Part shown: positions 34,881-43,697 of the stretch, one piece after another | Numbering within the stretch: the first letter of the stretch is position 1 | How the letters are laid out: every line of letters starts with the position of its first letter | From: Roseiarcus sp050010035 | GTDB taxonomy: Bacteria > Pseudomonadota > Alphaproteobacteria > Rhizobiales > Beijerinckiaceae | Direction: 5' to 3' | Length of the DNA stretch: 64,000 nucleotides | Assembly: GCA_050010035.1 (NCBI GenBank) | Contig: JBEKLU010000015.1 | Location: forward strand, 1 to 64,000 | Position numbers and translations under genes: made by a program | Notes under the pieces: model-generated | What the model was told of the DNA's origin: nothing | Seen by the model: the letters and a program-made list of their open reading frames with translations, nothing else | Database searches by the model: none

Positions 34881-36764
34881 CTAAATCTCGATCTCCCGCC
34901 CGATTTCCACGACGTTGTCGCAGGGGAGCCTGAGGTAATCGCTGATGCGCGCCGAGTTGCGGCCCATCACGGCGAACATCCCTTCCTGCCAGCGCGGCAG
35001 ACCCGCGCCGTCCTCGCGCGGCACGATGGTTTCGTGGCCGACGTAGTAGGTGACGTCGGAAAGATCGATCTCCGCGCCCTTGGCCTTGCATTCGGCCAGC
35101 ACGGCCGGAATGTCGGGCTGCTCCATGAAGCCGTAGCGCGCCTCGGCATGCCAGTATTTTTCCGCTTCGCGCGTCACCGTCACGCGCTCCTCGGGCTCGA
35201 CGCGCGGAGTCGAGACGACGGTCAGCGTCAGGGCGAGCACGTATTCGTGCAGCGAGCGGTTCTTGCGCACGTGCCAGGACAGGACCGGCGGCGTGTCCTC
35301 CTTGGCGCGGGTCAGGAACACCGCCGAGCCGGGCACGCGCGCGATGCGGCCCGACTGCAGCTCGGCGACGAAGTCCGCGCTCGGCGTCTGCTCGGCGACG
35401 ACCTGGTTGTGCACCGCGCTGGCGCCGCGGTGCCAGACCCACATCACGCCGTAAACGGCGGAAGCCAGCAGCAATGGGACGTAGCCGCCTTGCAGCACCT
35501 TGGCCATGTTGGCGGCGAAGAACCCGCCGTCGACGATCATGAACAGCGCGGCGACCGCGCCGGCGCCCGCCGCGCCCCAGCCCCAGATTTCGCGCATCGC
35601 GATGAACAGCAGCACGCTCGTCATCAGCATGGTCAGCGAAACCGCGATGCCGTAGGCGGCGGCAAGATTGTCCGACTTGCCGAAGCCGATCGTCAGGCCG
35701 AGCGTGACGATCATCAGGAGCCAGTTGACGGCCCCGACGTAGATCTGGCCGTAGCCCTCCGCCGACGTCTGCTTGATGATGAGGCGCGGCAGCCAGCCGA
35801 GCTGAATGGCCTGGCGCGTCATCGAATAGGCTCCGGTGATGATCGATTGGCTGGCGATGATCGTCGCGATCGTCGCCAGCACGATCAGGGGCGTGAGTAG
35901 CGGGCCGGGGCACAGGCGATAGAAGATGTTGCCCTCGGTGGGCGAGCCGTCGAGAACCAGCGCCGCCTGCCCGGCGTAATTGAGGATGAGGCTGGGGAAC
36001 ACCACGAAGTTCCAGGCGAGGCGGATCGGCTTGGGGCCGAAATGCCCCATGTCGGCGTAGAGCGCCTCGGCGCCGGTGACGCACAGGAATACGCCGCCGA
36101 GCACGAGGAAGCCCGTCAGGCCGCCGGAAACGAGAAACTCGAGGCCGTAGAGCGGATTGATCGCGGCGAGCACCGACGGGTGCTGAGCCACGCCGTAGAC
36201 GCCGAGCGCGGCCATGACGACGAACCATACGAGCATGATCGGGCCGAAGGCCTTGCCGATGCGCGCCGTGCCCTGCGGCTGGATGGCGAACAGGGCGAGC
36301 AGGATCGCGACGGCGCACGGCACGACCGCGGCGCCCAGCCCCGGCGCGATCTGCCCCATGCCTTCGAGCGCCGAGAGCACCGAGATCGCCGGCGTGATCG
36401 CCCCGTCGCCGTAGATCAGCGCCGCGCCGAAGAGGCCGGCGGCGATGAGCGCCGGGCGATGCCGCTTCTTGACGCCGAGCAGCGTCATGAGGGCGATGAT
36501 GCCGCCTTCGCCGTCGTTGTCGATGCGCATGGCGAAATTGACGTATTTGACCGTGGTGATGAGGAACAGCGTCCACAGGATCAGCGACAGCGATCCCAGG
36601 ATCGTCAGCGCATCGGGATGCGCGCCGGTCAGATCGAGCACCGTCTTGAGCGTATAGAGCGGGCTGGTGCCGATGTCGCCGAAGACGATGCCGAGCGCGG
36701 CCAGGCTCATCGCGGTCAGGCGCGGATTGGATGCGGCGCCCGAGGCCGCTTGCTGCATCGCCAC
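34881..36764 (-). CDS. kup: KUP-family potassium uptake transporter
   Basis: The 627-residue protein has the Kup order: LAALGIVFGDIGTSPLYTLK in the first helix, ALMTLLGVKKRHRPALI, YGDGAITPAISVLSALEG, twelve predicted membrane helices and a cytoplasmic C-terminal domain ending EIGREIEI. Kup imports K+ with H+ and is not ATP-driven. The gene is monocistronic. Its last 36 bp are duplicated at 33953-33988. The ATG at 36764 gives the usual short N-terminus; the frame upstream is non-conserved. Confidence 0.93.
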   Translation of the reverse strand: MAMQQAASGAASNPRLTAMSLAALGIVFGDIGTSPLYTLKTVLDLTGAHPDALTILGSLSLILWTLFLITTVKYVNFAMRIDNDGEGGIIALMTLLGVKKRHRPALIAAGLFGAALIYGDGAITPAISVLSALEGMGQIAPGLGAAVVPCAVAILLALFAIQPQGTARIGKAFGPIMLVWFVVMAALGVYGVAQHPSVLAAINPLYGLEFLVSGGLTGFLVLGGVFLCVTGAEALYADMGHFGPKPIRLAWNFVVFPSLILNYAGQAALVLDGSPTEGNIFYRLCPGPLLTPLIVLATIATIIASQSIITGAYSMTRQAIQLGWLPRLIIKQTSAEGYGQIYVGAVNWLLMIVTLGLTIGFGKSDNLAAAYGIAVSLTMLMTSVLLFIAMREIWGWGAAGAGAVAALFMIVDGGFFAANMAKVLQGGYVPLLLASAVYGVMWVWHRGASAVHNQVVAEQTPSADFVAELQSGRIARVPGSAVFLTRAKEDTPPVLSWHVRKNRSLHEYVLALTLTVVSTPRVEPEERVTVTREAEKYWHAEARYGFMEQPDIPAVLAECKAKGAEIDLSDVTYYVGHETIVPREDGAGLPRWQEGMFAVMGRNSARISDYLRLPCDNVVEIGREIEI

Positions 36765-37033
36765 GCTGTTGTCTCCGTCGCTCGTCGCGGCGCGCCGGCG
36801 GCGCCCAGGCTTCTATAGACCGGCGCCGAACCGGCGGGAAAGGCCGCAATGACGTCGCTGCGAGCGGCGATCGCCCGGGGAATCGGCGTGGCGGCCATGG
36901 AAACGACCGGTCAACCTTAAGAATTTTCGCGTCCACGAAAGGCGGCGAAGCATCAAATTGTATCGATTTGTTTTGCGCCGCGCCAAGCGGAATGGCCGAC
37001 CCTGGCTCGCGTCGATGACGACGAGGGAAGACG

Positions 37034-37648
37034 ATGTTTCGGTGGGTTGCGCGTGCTGTCTCCGGCACCGTTCTGTTCGGGATCGCGTACGGCGGGTTCG
37101 TCGAGGCGTCCGAGCCGAAATTGCCGAGCGCGAGCTACGCCGCGGTCGGCGGCGCGACGTCCATCCCCTACGGCTGGGTCGATTTCTGCGGCCGTCGGCC
37201 CGAAGAATGCAACCTCGGCAAGCTTTCGCCGCTCGACGTTCGCCTCACCAAGAAGACCTGGGCGGTCCTCAACCGCGTCAACAAATTCGCCAACGGCGCG
37301 ATCGATCCGGTCACCAATCTCGAGCATTGGGGAACCGTCCTCGACCACTGGGATTATCCGATCGACGGCCGGGGCGACTGCAAGGTCTACGCCCTGTTCA
37401 AACGCAAGCAGCTCATCGAGCAGGGATTTCCCAGACAGGCGTTGCTGATGACGATCGTGCGCGATCTCAACGGCGAGGGCCACGCGGTTCTCACCGTCAA
37501 GACGGACCGCGGCGAATTCGTCCTCGACAATCTGAGGGACGAGATCCTGCCGTGGGACGAGACCGGCTATCGCTTCATCAAGCGCCAAGCGCAGGACGAT
37601 CCGAACGTCTGGCTGGACCTGCGCGGCGCGACCGGCGCGTCGTCGTAA
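37034..37648 (+). CDS. Transglutaminase-like cysteine peptidase (BTLCP)
   Basis: The 204-residue protein has a signal-peptide-like start and the bacterial transglutaminase-like cysteine protease fold. The triad is visible: Cys in GRGDCKVYALFK, His in GEGHAVLTV and Asp in FVLDNLRDE. In Hyphomicrobiales such proteins are often single and periplasmic; related LapG proteases cut surface adhesins in a calcium-dependent manner. A LapG-like role on the autotransporter is not indicated here, since no LapD gene is near. A GGGAAG sequence precedes the ATG. Confidence 0.85.
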   Translation: MFRWVARAVSGTVLFGIAYGGFVEASEPKLPSASYAAVGGATSIPYGWVDFCGRRPEECNLGKLSPLDVRLTKKTWAVLNRVNKFANGAIDPVTNLEHWGTVLDHWDYPIDGRGDCKVYALFKRKQLIEQGFPRQALLMTIVRDLNGEGHAVLTVKTDRGEFVLDNLRDEILPWDETGYRFIKRQAQDDPNVWLDLRGATGASS

Positions 37649-37814
37649 AGCCAGCGCGACGCGCCCGAGGGCGGCGTGCGCGGGCCGGCTCCGGCCGGCC
37701 TCCATTCGACGCGGGCGTCGAGCGTGTCGCGGGCCGCGCCTCTCTTGCGCCGGCCCCTCGCCTCGTGCAGGGAAGGCGATGCGGCGCGTCAGGGCGTCGG
37801 GCGTGGAACGAGCA

Positions 37815-38762
37815 ATGAAACGGGTTATGGACGTCCTGTGGCCGATCATCGGGCTCGGGACGGTGGCGTTTACGTCCTGGCTGTTGTTTCGGGAATTGCG
37901 GGGCCTATCGATCACCGACGTCGGCGCCGCGTTTGCCGCCATCTCGCCGCGACGTTGGGCGCTCGCGATCGGCGCGACCGCGCTCGCCTATTTCGCCCTG
38001 GCCTGGTACGACCAGATCGCGCTCGCCCATCTCGGGCGCCGGTTGAGCTGGCGGTTCGTCGGGCTGGTGTCCTTCACCACCTACGCGCTCGCGCACAACA
38101 TCGGCGCCACCGTCCTCTCCGGCGCCCTCGTGCGCTACCGCGCCTATTCCACCAAAGGGCTCGGCATGGCCGAAGTCGGCGTGCTCGTCGCCTTCTGCTC
38201 CTTCACCTTCACCCTGGGCAATGTGTCGCTCGGCGGGGCGACCCTGCTGTTTCACCCCGAGCTGGCGCGGCGCTACGTGGAGACGCCGGATTGGGCGGGA
38301 CGTCTGCTCGGCCTCGCGCTCATCGGCGGACCGTGCCTCTATACGATCGGATCGCTGCTGCATTTCGCGCCGCTGCGAATCCGCGGTTTCGAATTGGTCT
38401 ATCCGCGTCCGCCGATCGCGGCCAGGCAATTGCTCGTCGGGCCGTTGGAGCTGATCGGCGCGGCCGGGATCGTCTATTTCGCGCTGCCGCAGGCGGGCAA
38501 TCCCGGCTTCGCCATGGTGCTCGGGGTGTTCCTCGCCTCCTACACCCTCGCGCTCGTCAGCCATGCGCCCGGCGGTCTCGGCGTCCTGGAATATTCGTTT
38601 CTCAAGGCGATGCCCGACGCGCCGCCCGCCGGCCTGCTCGCGGCGCTGCTTGTATTCCGCCTGCTCTATCTTATTTTGCCGTTGCTGTTCTCGCTCGTCG
38701 TCGTCCTCGTTTTCGAGCGCGGGCGGATCGGCGAGCTGGTTCGCACAAGGGGCGGAGGCTGA
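37815..38762 (+). CDS. YbhN/UPF0104-type membrane protein (lysylphosphatidylglycerol-synthase TM domain-like)
   Basis: The protein has about eight hydrophobic helices and the family's conserved points: AFTSWLLFRELR, HNIGATVLSGALVRYRAY, FTLGNVSLGGATLLF and SHAPGGLGVLEYSFL. It lacks the aminoacyltransferase domain of MprF, so it is a flippase-like or lipid-transport membrane part. An earlier ATG at 37779 would add 12 residues; ATG 37815 has GGAACGAG upstream. It is followed 3 bp later by pncA. Confidence 0.78.
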   Translation: MKRVMDVLWPIIGLGTVAFTSWLLFRELRGLSITDVGAAFAAISPRRWALAIGATALAYFALAWYDQIALAHLGRRLSWRFVGLVSFTTYALAHNIGATVLSGALVRYRAYSTKGLGMAEVGVLVAFCSFTFTLGNVSLGGATLLFHPELARRYVETPDWAGRLLGLALIGGPCLYTIGSLLHFAPLRIRGFELVYPRPPIAARQLLVGPLELIGAAGIVYFALPQAGNPGFAMVLGVFLASYTLALVSHAPGGLGVLEYSFLKAMPDAPPAGLLAALLVFRLLYLILPLLFSLVVVLVFERGRIGELVRTRGGG

Positions 38763-38765
38763 ACG

Positions 38766-39407
38766 ATGGCCGCGACGATGACGATCGACGCCGACGACGT
38801 GCTGTTGGTGATCGACATTCAGAACGATTTTCTCCCCGGCGGGGCCTTGGCGATCGCGGGCGGCGACGCGATCGTGCCGCTGGTCAATCGCCTGATCAAG
38901 GCCTTCACCCAGGTCGTCGTCACCCAGGACTGGCACCCGGCAGGCCACGCCTCCTTCGCCTCCTCGCACGAAGGGGCCAAGCCGTTCGACGTCGTGAGGA
39001 TGGCTTACGGCGAGCAGACGCTGTGGCCGGACCACTGCGTGCAGGGCGCGCCGGGCGCGCAATTGCACCAGGGCCTCGACGTCGATTCGGCGTTCCTGAT
39101 CCTGCGCAAGGGCGTCAATGAGGACGTCGATTCGTATTCGGCCTTCACCGAAGCCGATGGCAAGACGACCACCGGGCTCGCGGCGCTGCTCGAGGCGAGG
39201 GGCGCGCGCCGGCTGTTCGCGTGCGGCCTCGCCACCGATTATTGCGTCGCCTATTCCGCGCTCGACGCGCGCGCCGCCGGCTTCGAGACCTTCGTCGTCG
39301 ACGACGCCTGCCGCGCGATCGACGCCGGCGGCTCGCTGGACGCCGCCTGGTCCAAGATGAACGCCGCGGAAGTGTGGCGCATTCAGGCGCGCGAGATCTT
39401 GGGGTAG
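38766..39407 (+). CDS. pncA: Nicotinamidase
   Basis: PncA converts nicotinamide to nicotinate for NAD salvage. The 213-residue protein has the triad: Asp in LVIDIQNDFLPGGAL, Lys in LRKGVNEDVDSYSAF and Cys in CGLATDYCVAYSA. Metal-binding DWHPAGHASF is intact. It follows the YbhN-like gene by 3 bp and may be cotranscribed with it. Confidence 0.94.
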   Translation: MAATMTIDADDVLLVIDIQNDFLPGGALAIAGGDAIVPLVNRLIKAFTQVVVTQDWHPAGHASFASSHEGAKPFDVVRMAYGEQTLWPDHCVQGAPGAQLHQGLDVDSAFLILRKGVNEDVDSYSAFTEADGKTTTGLAALLEARGARRLFACGLATDYCVAYSALDARAAGFETFVVDDACRAIDAGGSLDAAWSKMNAAEVWRIQAREILG

Positions 39408-39512
39408 GGCGGGTTCGCCGCGACCGCGCGCCGCGCCTTTACCCCCGCTTAACCAGCCCCGCCCCATGACTGCTTTCAGCCTCTCCTACGGCCAGCCGAG
39501 CGCCGCCTTCGC

Positions 39513-40205
39513 ATGATCACGCTCTATCATCACCCCTTCTGTCCGCACTCGCGGTTCATACGCCTGGCGCTGGGCGAATTCGGCATCGCGCCGGCGCTGA
39601 TCGAGGAGCGGCCATGGGAGCGGCGGCGCGAATTCCTGCTGCTCAACGCCGAAGGCGTGACGCCGGTCATGGCCGAGGACAGCGCGCCGAGCGTGCCCGG
39701 CGCCGACGTCATCGCCGAATATCTCGACGAGACGCGCGGCCTCGCGCTGGGCGATCGGCGCCTGATGCCGGAGGATCCGATCGGCCGCGTCGAGGTCAGG
39801 CGGCTGATGCGCTGGTTCAACGTCAAGTTCTTCGCCGAATCGAGCCAGTTGCTGGTGACCGAGAAGATCTACAAGCGCTTCATGTCGCCCAAACACGGCG
39901 GCGGCGGGCCGGACATGGACGCGGTGCGCGCCGGGCGCGCCAATTTGCGCTATCATTTGCGCTACATCGGGCACCTCATCGGCGCCCGCAGGTGGCTCGC
40001 CGGCGACCGGCTGAGCTATGCCGATCTGGCGGCGGCGGCGCACCTGTCGTGCGTCGATTATCTCGGCGACGCGCCGTGGGGCGAGAGCGAAACGGCCAAG
40101 TCATGGTACGCGCGGATCAAATCCCGTCCCTCGTTCCGCCCGCTGCTCGGCGAGCGGCTGGCGGGCATGGCGGCGAGCCCGAGCTACGCCGATCTCGACT
40201 TCTGA
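39513..40205 (+). CDS. Glutathione S-transferase family protein
   Basis: The 230-residue protein begins with a thioredoxin-like domain (MITLYHHPFCPHSRFIRLAL). It has a CPHS motif that keeps one Cys at the usual cysteine-type position, then VTPVMAEDSAPSVPGADVIAEYLD, and an all-helical C-terminal domain with LSYADLAAAAHL (N-capping box). Substrate is not deducible. Its TGA stop overlaps the apparent queG start, and the GST-queG order is common in alphaproteobacteria. Confidence 0.87.
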   Translation: MITLYHHPFCPHSRFIRLALGEFGIAPALIEERPWERRREFLLLNAEGVTPVMAEDSAPSVPGADVIAEYLDETRGLALGDRRLMPEDPIGRVEVRRLMRWFNVKFFAESSQLLVTEKIYKRFMSPKHGGGGPDMDAVRAGRANLRYHLRYIGHLIGARRWLAGDRLSYADLAAAAHLSCVDYLGDAPWGESETAKSWYARIKSRPSFRPLLGERLAGMAASPSYADLDF

Positions 40206-41356
40206 GCGAGCTCAAAGCCAAGGCGCGCGAACTCGGCTTCGACGCCTGCCGCGTCGCGGCCCCGAGCCTGCCAAGGAGCGCGCGCGAAAACCTCGCCGCG
40301 TGGCTCGCCGCCGGCGCGCACGGCGACATGGATTGGATGGCCGAGACTTTTGCGCGCCGCGCCGACCCGATGGCGCTGTGGCCGCAGGCGCGCAGCGTCG
40401 TCATGCTGGCGACGAACTACGGACCGGCCGTCGATCCGCTCGACGCGCCGCGCCACAGGAGCTGCGGCGCGATCTCGGTCTATGCGCGCCATCGCGACTA
40501 TCACGACGTGATCAAGGGCCGCCTGAAGACGCTGGCGGCTTGGCTCGTCGCGAGGGCGCGCCCCGAGAAGGCTGAAGTCAAGGTCTTCGTCGACACCGCG
40601 CCGGTGATGGAGAAGCCGCTGGCGAGCGCGGCGGGCCTCGGCTGGCAGGGCAAGCACACCAATCTCGTCAGCCGCGGCTTCGGCTCCTGGCTGTTCCTGG
40701 GCGCGATCTTCACCGATCTGGCGCTTCAACCCGACGCGCCCGAGGGCGACCATTGCGGCGCTTGCCGCGCCTGCCTCGACGTCTGCCCGACGGGCGCGTT
40801 CTCAGCGCCCTATCGGCTCGACGCGCGCCGCTGCGTCTCCTATCTGACCATCGAGCACAAGGGGACGATCGCACCCGAATTGCGTCCCGCGATCGGCAAT
40901 CGCATCTACGGCTGCGACGATTGCCTGGCGGTCTGTCCGTGGAACAAGTTCGCGCGCGAGGGGCGCGAAGCCAAGCTCGTGGCGCGCGACGACCTCGCTC
41001 ATCCGCCGCTCGCCGAGCTCGCCGGGCTCGACGAGGCGGGCTTTCGGCGCCGCTTCGCCGGCGGGCCGATCAAGCGCCTCGGCCACGCCCGATTCTCACG
41101 CAACGTCATGATCGCGGTCGGCAATTCGGGCGATCCGGCGCTGATCGGAGCGGCGCGCGCCGGGCTCGACGCGCGCTCGCCGTTGGCGCGCGCGATGGCG
41201 GTCTGGGCGCTCGCCCGCCTTTGCCCCGCAGAAGAATTCTTGGCGCTGGCGCGTCAGCGCGCCGAGGCCGAACCCGAGGCGGCCGTCGTTTGCGAATGGC
41301 GCGCCGCTCTCGCCGCCCCGCCGGAGCCTCGAAGCCTCGGGGGGACGGGCGATTAG
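40202..41356 (+). CDS. queG: Epoxyqueuosine reductase; no standard start codon
   Basis: QueG performs the cobalamin-dependent last step of queuosine synthesis in tRNA. The protein has GFDACRVA near its start, AGLGWQGKHTNLV, two ferredoxin clusters (CGACRACLDVCP near 185-196, CDDCLAVCPWNKF later) and a HEAT-like C-terminus. No ATG, GTG or TTG occurs in frame near the conserved start. The CTG at 40202, whose last two bases begin the GST TGA, gives M-S-E-L-K-A-K-A-R-E-L-G-F, just as expected. CTG initiation by coupling is the simplest reading. Its cobalamin need fits with cobO-cobQ. Confidence 0.88.
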   Translation: MSELKAKARELGFDACRVAAPSLPRSARENLAAWLAAGAHGDMDWMAETFARRADPMALWPQARSVVMLATNYGPAVDPLDAPRHRSCGAISVYARHRDYHDVIKGRLKTLAAWLVARARPEKAEVKVFVDTAPVMEKPLASAAGLGWQGKHTNLVSRGFGSWLFLGAIFTDLALQPDAPEGDHCGACRACLDVCPTGAFSAPYRLDARRCVSYLTIEHKGTIAPELRPAIGNRIYGCDDCLAVCPWNKFAREGREAKLVARDDLAHPPLAELAGLDEAGFRRRFAGGPIKRLGHARFSRNVMIAVGNSGDPALIGAARAGLDARSPLARAMAVWALARLCPAEEFLALARQRAEAEPEAAVVCEWRAALAAPPEPRSLGGTGD

Positions 41357-41406
41357 CGTGGTTACGTCGGGAACAGCCTCGCTTCAGAGCGAAGCGAGGC
41401 GACGCC

Positions 41407-41601
41407 TCAATGCGTCAGGACGCGTTCGGTCTCGTGCTTGAGCTTTTCGATTTCGTCTTTGAGTTGGAGTTTCTTGCGCTTCAATTCGTGGAGTTTCAAA
41501 TCGTCGGCTGACGGGTGCGCTTCTTCCGAGGCGATCGCGCTTTCGATCGCCTGATGGCGACGCACGAGTTCCGTCAAATGCGATTCGAGGGACATTGGCA
41601 A
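41407..41601 (-). CDS. YdcH-family (DUF465) small protein
   Basis: The 64-residue protein is a charged helical hairpin: LTELVRRHQAIESAIA followed by LHELKRKKLQLKDEIEKL, the DUF465/YdcH pattern. The second Met (41595) may be the actual start. The role of the family is not established. A second member lies on the opposite strand at 41825. Confidence 0.8.
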   Translation of the reverse strand: MPMSLESHLTELVRRHQAIESAIASEEAHPSADDLKLHELKRKKLQLKDEIEKLKHETERVLTH

Positions 41602-41824
41602 ACTCCCTTTCGTTATCGACGAAGAAATTGTGACACATCGCCGACGGCTTGCAAGCGCGAAATTGAGCCCTCGCCGATCAATTCACCGCCCCCGTTCATG
41701 GGATTTAGGGGTTGCGCGCGGCGCTCGGGACGCCATTGCGGCGGCCTTGCGAACTTGCGCCCACGCTCGCATATTCGCTTCGGCGGCGCCCGCGCGGGCG
41801 GGGCCGATTCGGGCGAAACGGGGC

Positions 41825-42046
41825 ATGGCGCAGGAAGACTTGAGCGCGGAAGAGCGCGCCGTTCTGTCGGGTCAATTGGAGCGGCTGCGCGAAGAGCATC
41901 GCGACCTCGACGCCGCCATCGAGGCGATGCGCGAGGCCGGACAGGGCGACCAGTTGCAGTTGCAACGGCTGAAGAAGCGCAAGCTCGCGCTGCGCGACCG
42001 TTTGACGCAGCTCGAGGACGCGTTGACGCCGGACATTATTGCGTGA
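41825..42046 (+). CDS. YdcH-family (DUF465) small protein, second copy
   Basis: The 73-residue protein has the same layout as its neighbour: LSGQLERLREEHRDLDAAIE and LQRLKKRKLALRDRLTQLED. The ATG at 41825 is chosen because residues upstream in the frame are Arg/Ala-rich and not conserved. The two genes diverge across about 220 bp. Sequence divergence suggests an old duplication, and pairs of YdcH genes are common in alphaproteobacteria. Confidence 0.78.
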   Translation: MAQEDLSAEERAVLSGQLERLREEHRDLDAAIEAMREAGQGDQLQLQRLKKRKLALRDRLTQLEDALTPDIIA

Positions 42047-42092
42047 AGGGGGCGGCGCCGGCGGCGCCGTTTTCCGGCGCGACTCAGCGTTT

Positions 42093-42578
42093 TCAATCCT
42101 TTGCGTGACGATTTTCCGCCGCCTCGGCCGGCGCGGGCAGGGCGAGCGGGGGCGCGGGCGCACAAAGCGCCGGCGTCGCGGCGGCGGCCGTGCCGACGGC
42201 TGCGCGCGCAAAGCCGTGATAGCGGTCGAGTTCGCCGACGATGCGCACCACGCGGTCGAGGGCCTGCAGATTGCCCTCCATCATCGCCGCATGCGCGACC
42301 ATCATCGCGTCGCTCAGGCGTCCGATCTGCAATTGCGCGAAGCCCGCCGGCGGATCGACCTCGCGCCGCGCAAGCATCTCCTGAAGGAGTTCGCGCGCGC
42401 GTCTGGCCGACAGCCCCTCCTGCAACGCGATCTCGGCGACGGGCACGCCCGCCTTGAGCAGGTTGAACAGCCGCAGATTGCGCTCCGCCTTCGCCCGCCG
42501 CGCTTCGATGCGGCCGACGCGCGCGCGGGTGTTGGGGCGCTTCGGTTCGGGTTCGGACTTGGCGGCCTTCTTGGACAA
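42093..42578 (-). CDS. Putative HTH protein
   Basis: I do not recognise the family. From the TTG at 42578 the product has 161 residues: a basic N-terminus (MSKKAAKSEPEPKRPNTRAR), then a helix-turn-helix-like section (LFNLLKAGVPVAEIALQEGLSARRARELL). The next part (LQIGRLSDAMMVAHAAMMEGNLQALDRVV) resembles the end of phage terminase small-subunit-like HTH proteins, and an Ala/Pro tail follows. The frame stays open further upstream but without conservation. A 5'-truncated duplicate lies at 43506-43697, on the other side of the RelE/Xre genes. Confidence 0.55.
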   Translation of the reverse strand: MSKKAAKSEPEPKRPNTRARVGRIEARRAKAERNLRLFNLLKAGVPVAEIALQEGLSARRARELLQEMLARREVDPPAGFAQLQIGRLSDAMMVAHAAMMEGNLQALDRVVRIVGELDRYHGFARAAVGTAAAATPALCAPAPPLALPAPAEAAENRHAKD

Positions 42579-42772
42579 GGGTCGGCTCCGAGGGTGGAGA
42601 GGCGGACAAGTGTCAGGATAGCAGGAATTGTGTTTTTCAGAAAGATATTGTCGATGGCCGTTGATATTCCGAAGGAATCGGCCGCCCCTCGTGGCGCGTC
42701 CAAGCGGCGCGCGATTTTGAAGGGGCTGGCGATTGAGAGAGACGCGCATGTCGCCGAAATTCGCCGATGCTC

Positions 42773-42814
42773 GCGATAGTATCGCTTTGACGCGCGCGAT
42801 ATTTGTGCGATAAT
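42773..42814 (+). promoter_or_regulatory. Promoter and operator of the RelE/Xre module
   Basis: A perfect GCGATA-G-TATCGC palindrome (42773-42785) abuts a -35 box TTGACG (42787-42792). A -10 box GATAAT (42809-42814) follows at 16-bp spacing. Transcription would begin within a few bases of the toxin ATG at 42821, giving a leaderless or nearly leaderless message. The palindrome is the likely autorepression site for the Xre antitoxin. Confidence 0.6.
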
Positions 42815-42820
42815 TTTCCA

Positions 42821-43072
42821 ATGAAGACCATCGTCCTCACGCATGCGGCAGCGAAAGACCTCGACGCCCTTGCGCGGGATGCGCGCGAGTTCGTGATGTC
42901 GGGATTGATCCGCTACGCGCTGTCGGGCGAGGGCGACGTGAAGCGTTTGTCCGGCCGAGACGGCTTCCGGCTTCGCCTCGGCCGATACCGTGTGATCTTC
43001 GACGAGGACGCCGCGACAATTCTCGCGATCTATATCGGCAAGCGCGAGACGACCACCTATTCGAGAAATTGA
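42821..43072 (+). CDS. RelE/HigB-type toxin
   Basis: The 83-residue protein has the RelE/ParE superfamily fold by pattern: TIVLTHAAAKDLDAL, a middle section GDVKRLSGRDGFRLRLGRYRVIFDED and a C-terminal ILAIYIGKRETTTY. The RLRLGRYRVIF strand carries the basic residues used on the ribosome by this family. The toxin gene comes first and its Xre partner follows by 10 bp, the higBA order. The ATG at 42821 follows the -10 box almost directly. Confidence 0.88.
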   Translation: MKTIVLTHAAAKDLDALARDAREFVMSGLIRYALSGEGDVKRLSGRDGFRLRLGRYRVIFDEDAATILAIYIGKRETTTYSRN

Positions 43073-43082
43073 GGAGTTCCCC

Positions 43083-43463
43083 ATGGACGAACCCCAGATC
43101 ATCCGCACGCCCTCCGGCGAGGAAATGGTGGTCATTCCGCGCGTCGAATACGAGCGTCTCCTGGCGGCCGCCCATGACGAAGACGCCGACGACGTCGCGA
43201 TTTACGACGCGCGCAAGGCGGAACTCGCCGGCGACGCCGACGCCGTTCTGCCCGCGCCGGTCAGCGCCGCGATGCTGAGGGGCGAAAGCCGGTTCAAGGC
43301 GCTGCGCCGCTGGCGCGGCCTCTCGCAATCGGCCCTCGCCGCCAAGGCCGGCGTCGGACAAGGCTACCTCTCCGATATCGAAAACCGCCGCAGAGCGGGC
43401 GCGCCGGAAACATTGGAGCGGTTGGCGCGGGCGCTGGATGTGCCGGTGAAATGGGTGGGGTAG
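43083..43463 (+). CDS. Xre-type HTH antitoxin
   Basis: The 126-residue protein has an N-terminal toxin-binding part (IIRTPSGEEMVVIPRVEYERLLAA) that looks Phd/prevent-host-death-like, and a C-terminal Xre HTH (LSQSALAAKAGVGQGYLSDIENRR). It should neutralise the preceding toxin and repress the operon at the 42773 palindrome. The end of the gene lies 40 bp before the start of the duplicated segment's truncated HTH frame. Confidence 0.88.
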   Translation: MDEPQIIRTPSGEEMVVIPRVEYERLLAAAHDEDADDVAIYDARKAELAGDADAVLPAPVSAAMLRGESRFKALRRWRGLSQSALAAKAGVGQGYLSDIENRRRAGAPETLERLARALDVPVKWVG

Positions 43464-43505
43464 GGTGGGGTTGGCGGGGTTGCGTCGAAGGCGCGATTTA
43501 TATCT

Positions 43506-43697
43506 CTACGAAGAAGCGTTCCCGCTCGATTGAATAAAGCGCACTGTCGCCGTAACTCTGTCGCCGTAACTCTTGAGCAGGTTGAACAGCCGCACATTGC
43601 GCTCCGCCTTCGCCCGCCGCGCTTCGATGCGGCCGACGCGCGCGCGGGTGTTGGGGCGCTTCGGTTCGGGTTCGGACTTGGCGGCTTTCTTGGACAA
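43506..43697 (-). pseudogene. Truncated duplicate of the HTH-protein gene
   Basis: Read from the TTG at 43697, the first 42 codons repeat the gene at 42578 almost exactly (AERNVRLFNLLK against AERNLRLFNLLK). The frame then leaves homology at 43572 and stops at 43506. The TGTCGCCGTAACTC sequence is present twice in tandem at the breakpoint (about 43546-43573), a possible scar. The fragment may be transcribed but lacks the rest of the HTH protein. Confidence 0.75.

Noticed and set aside
41407..42046. Two YdcH-type genes as a toxin-antitoxin or bacteriocin pair
   Set aside because: Both match the DUF465 helical-hairpin family, are divergent and have no promoter or overlap typical of such modules.
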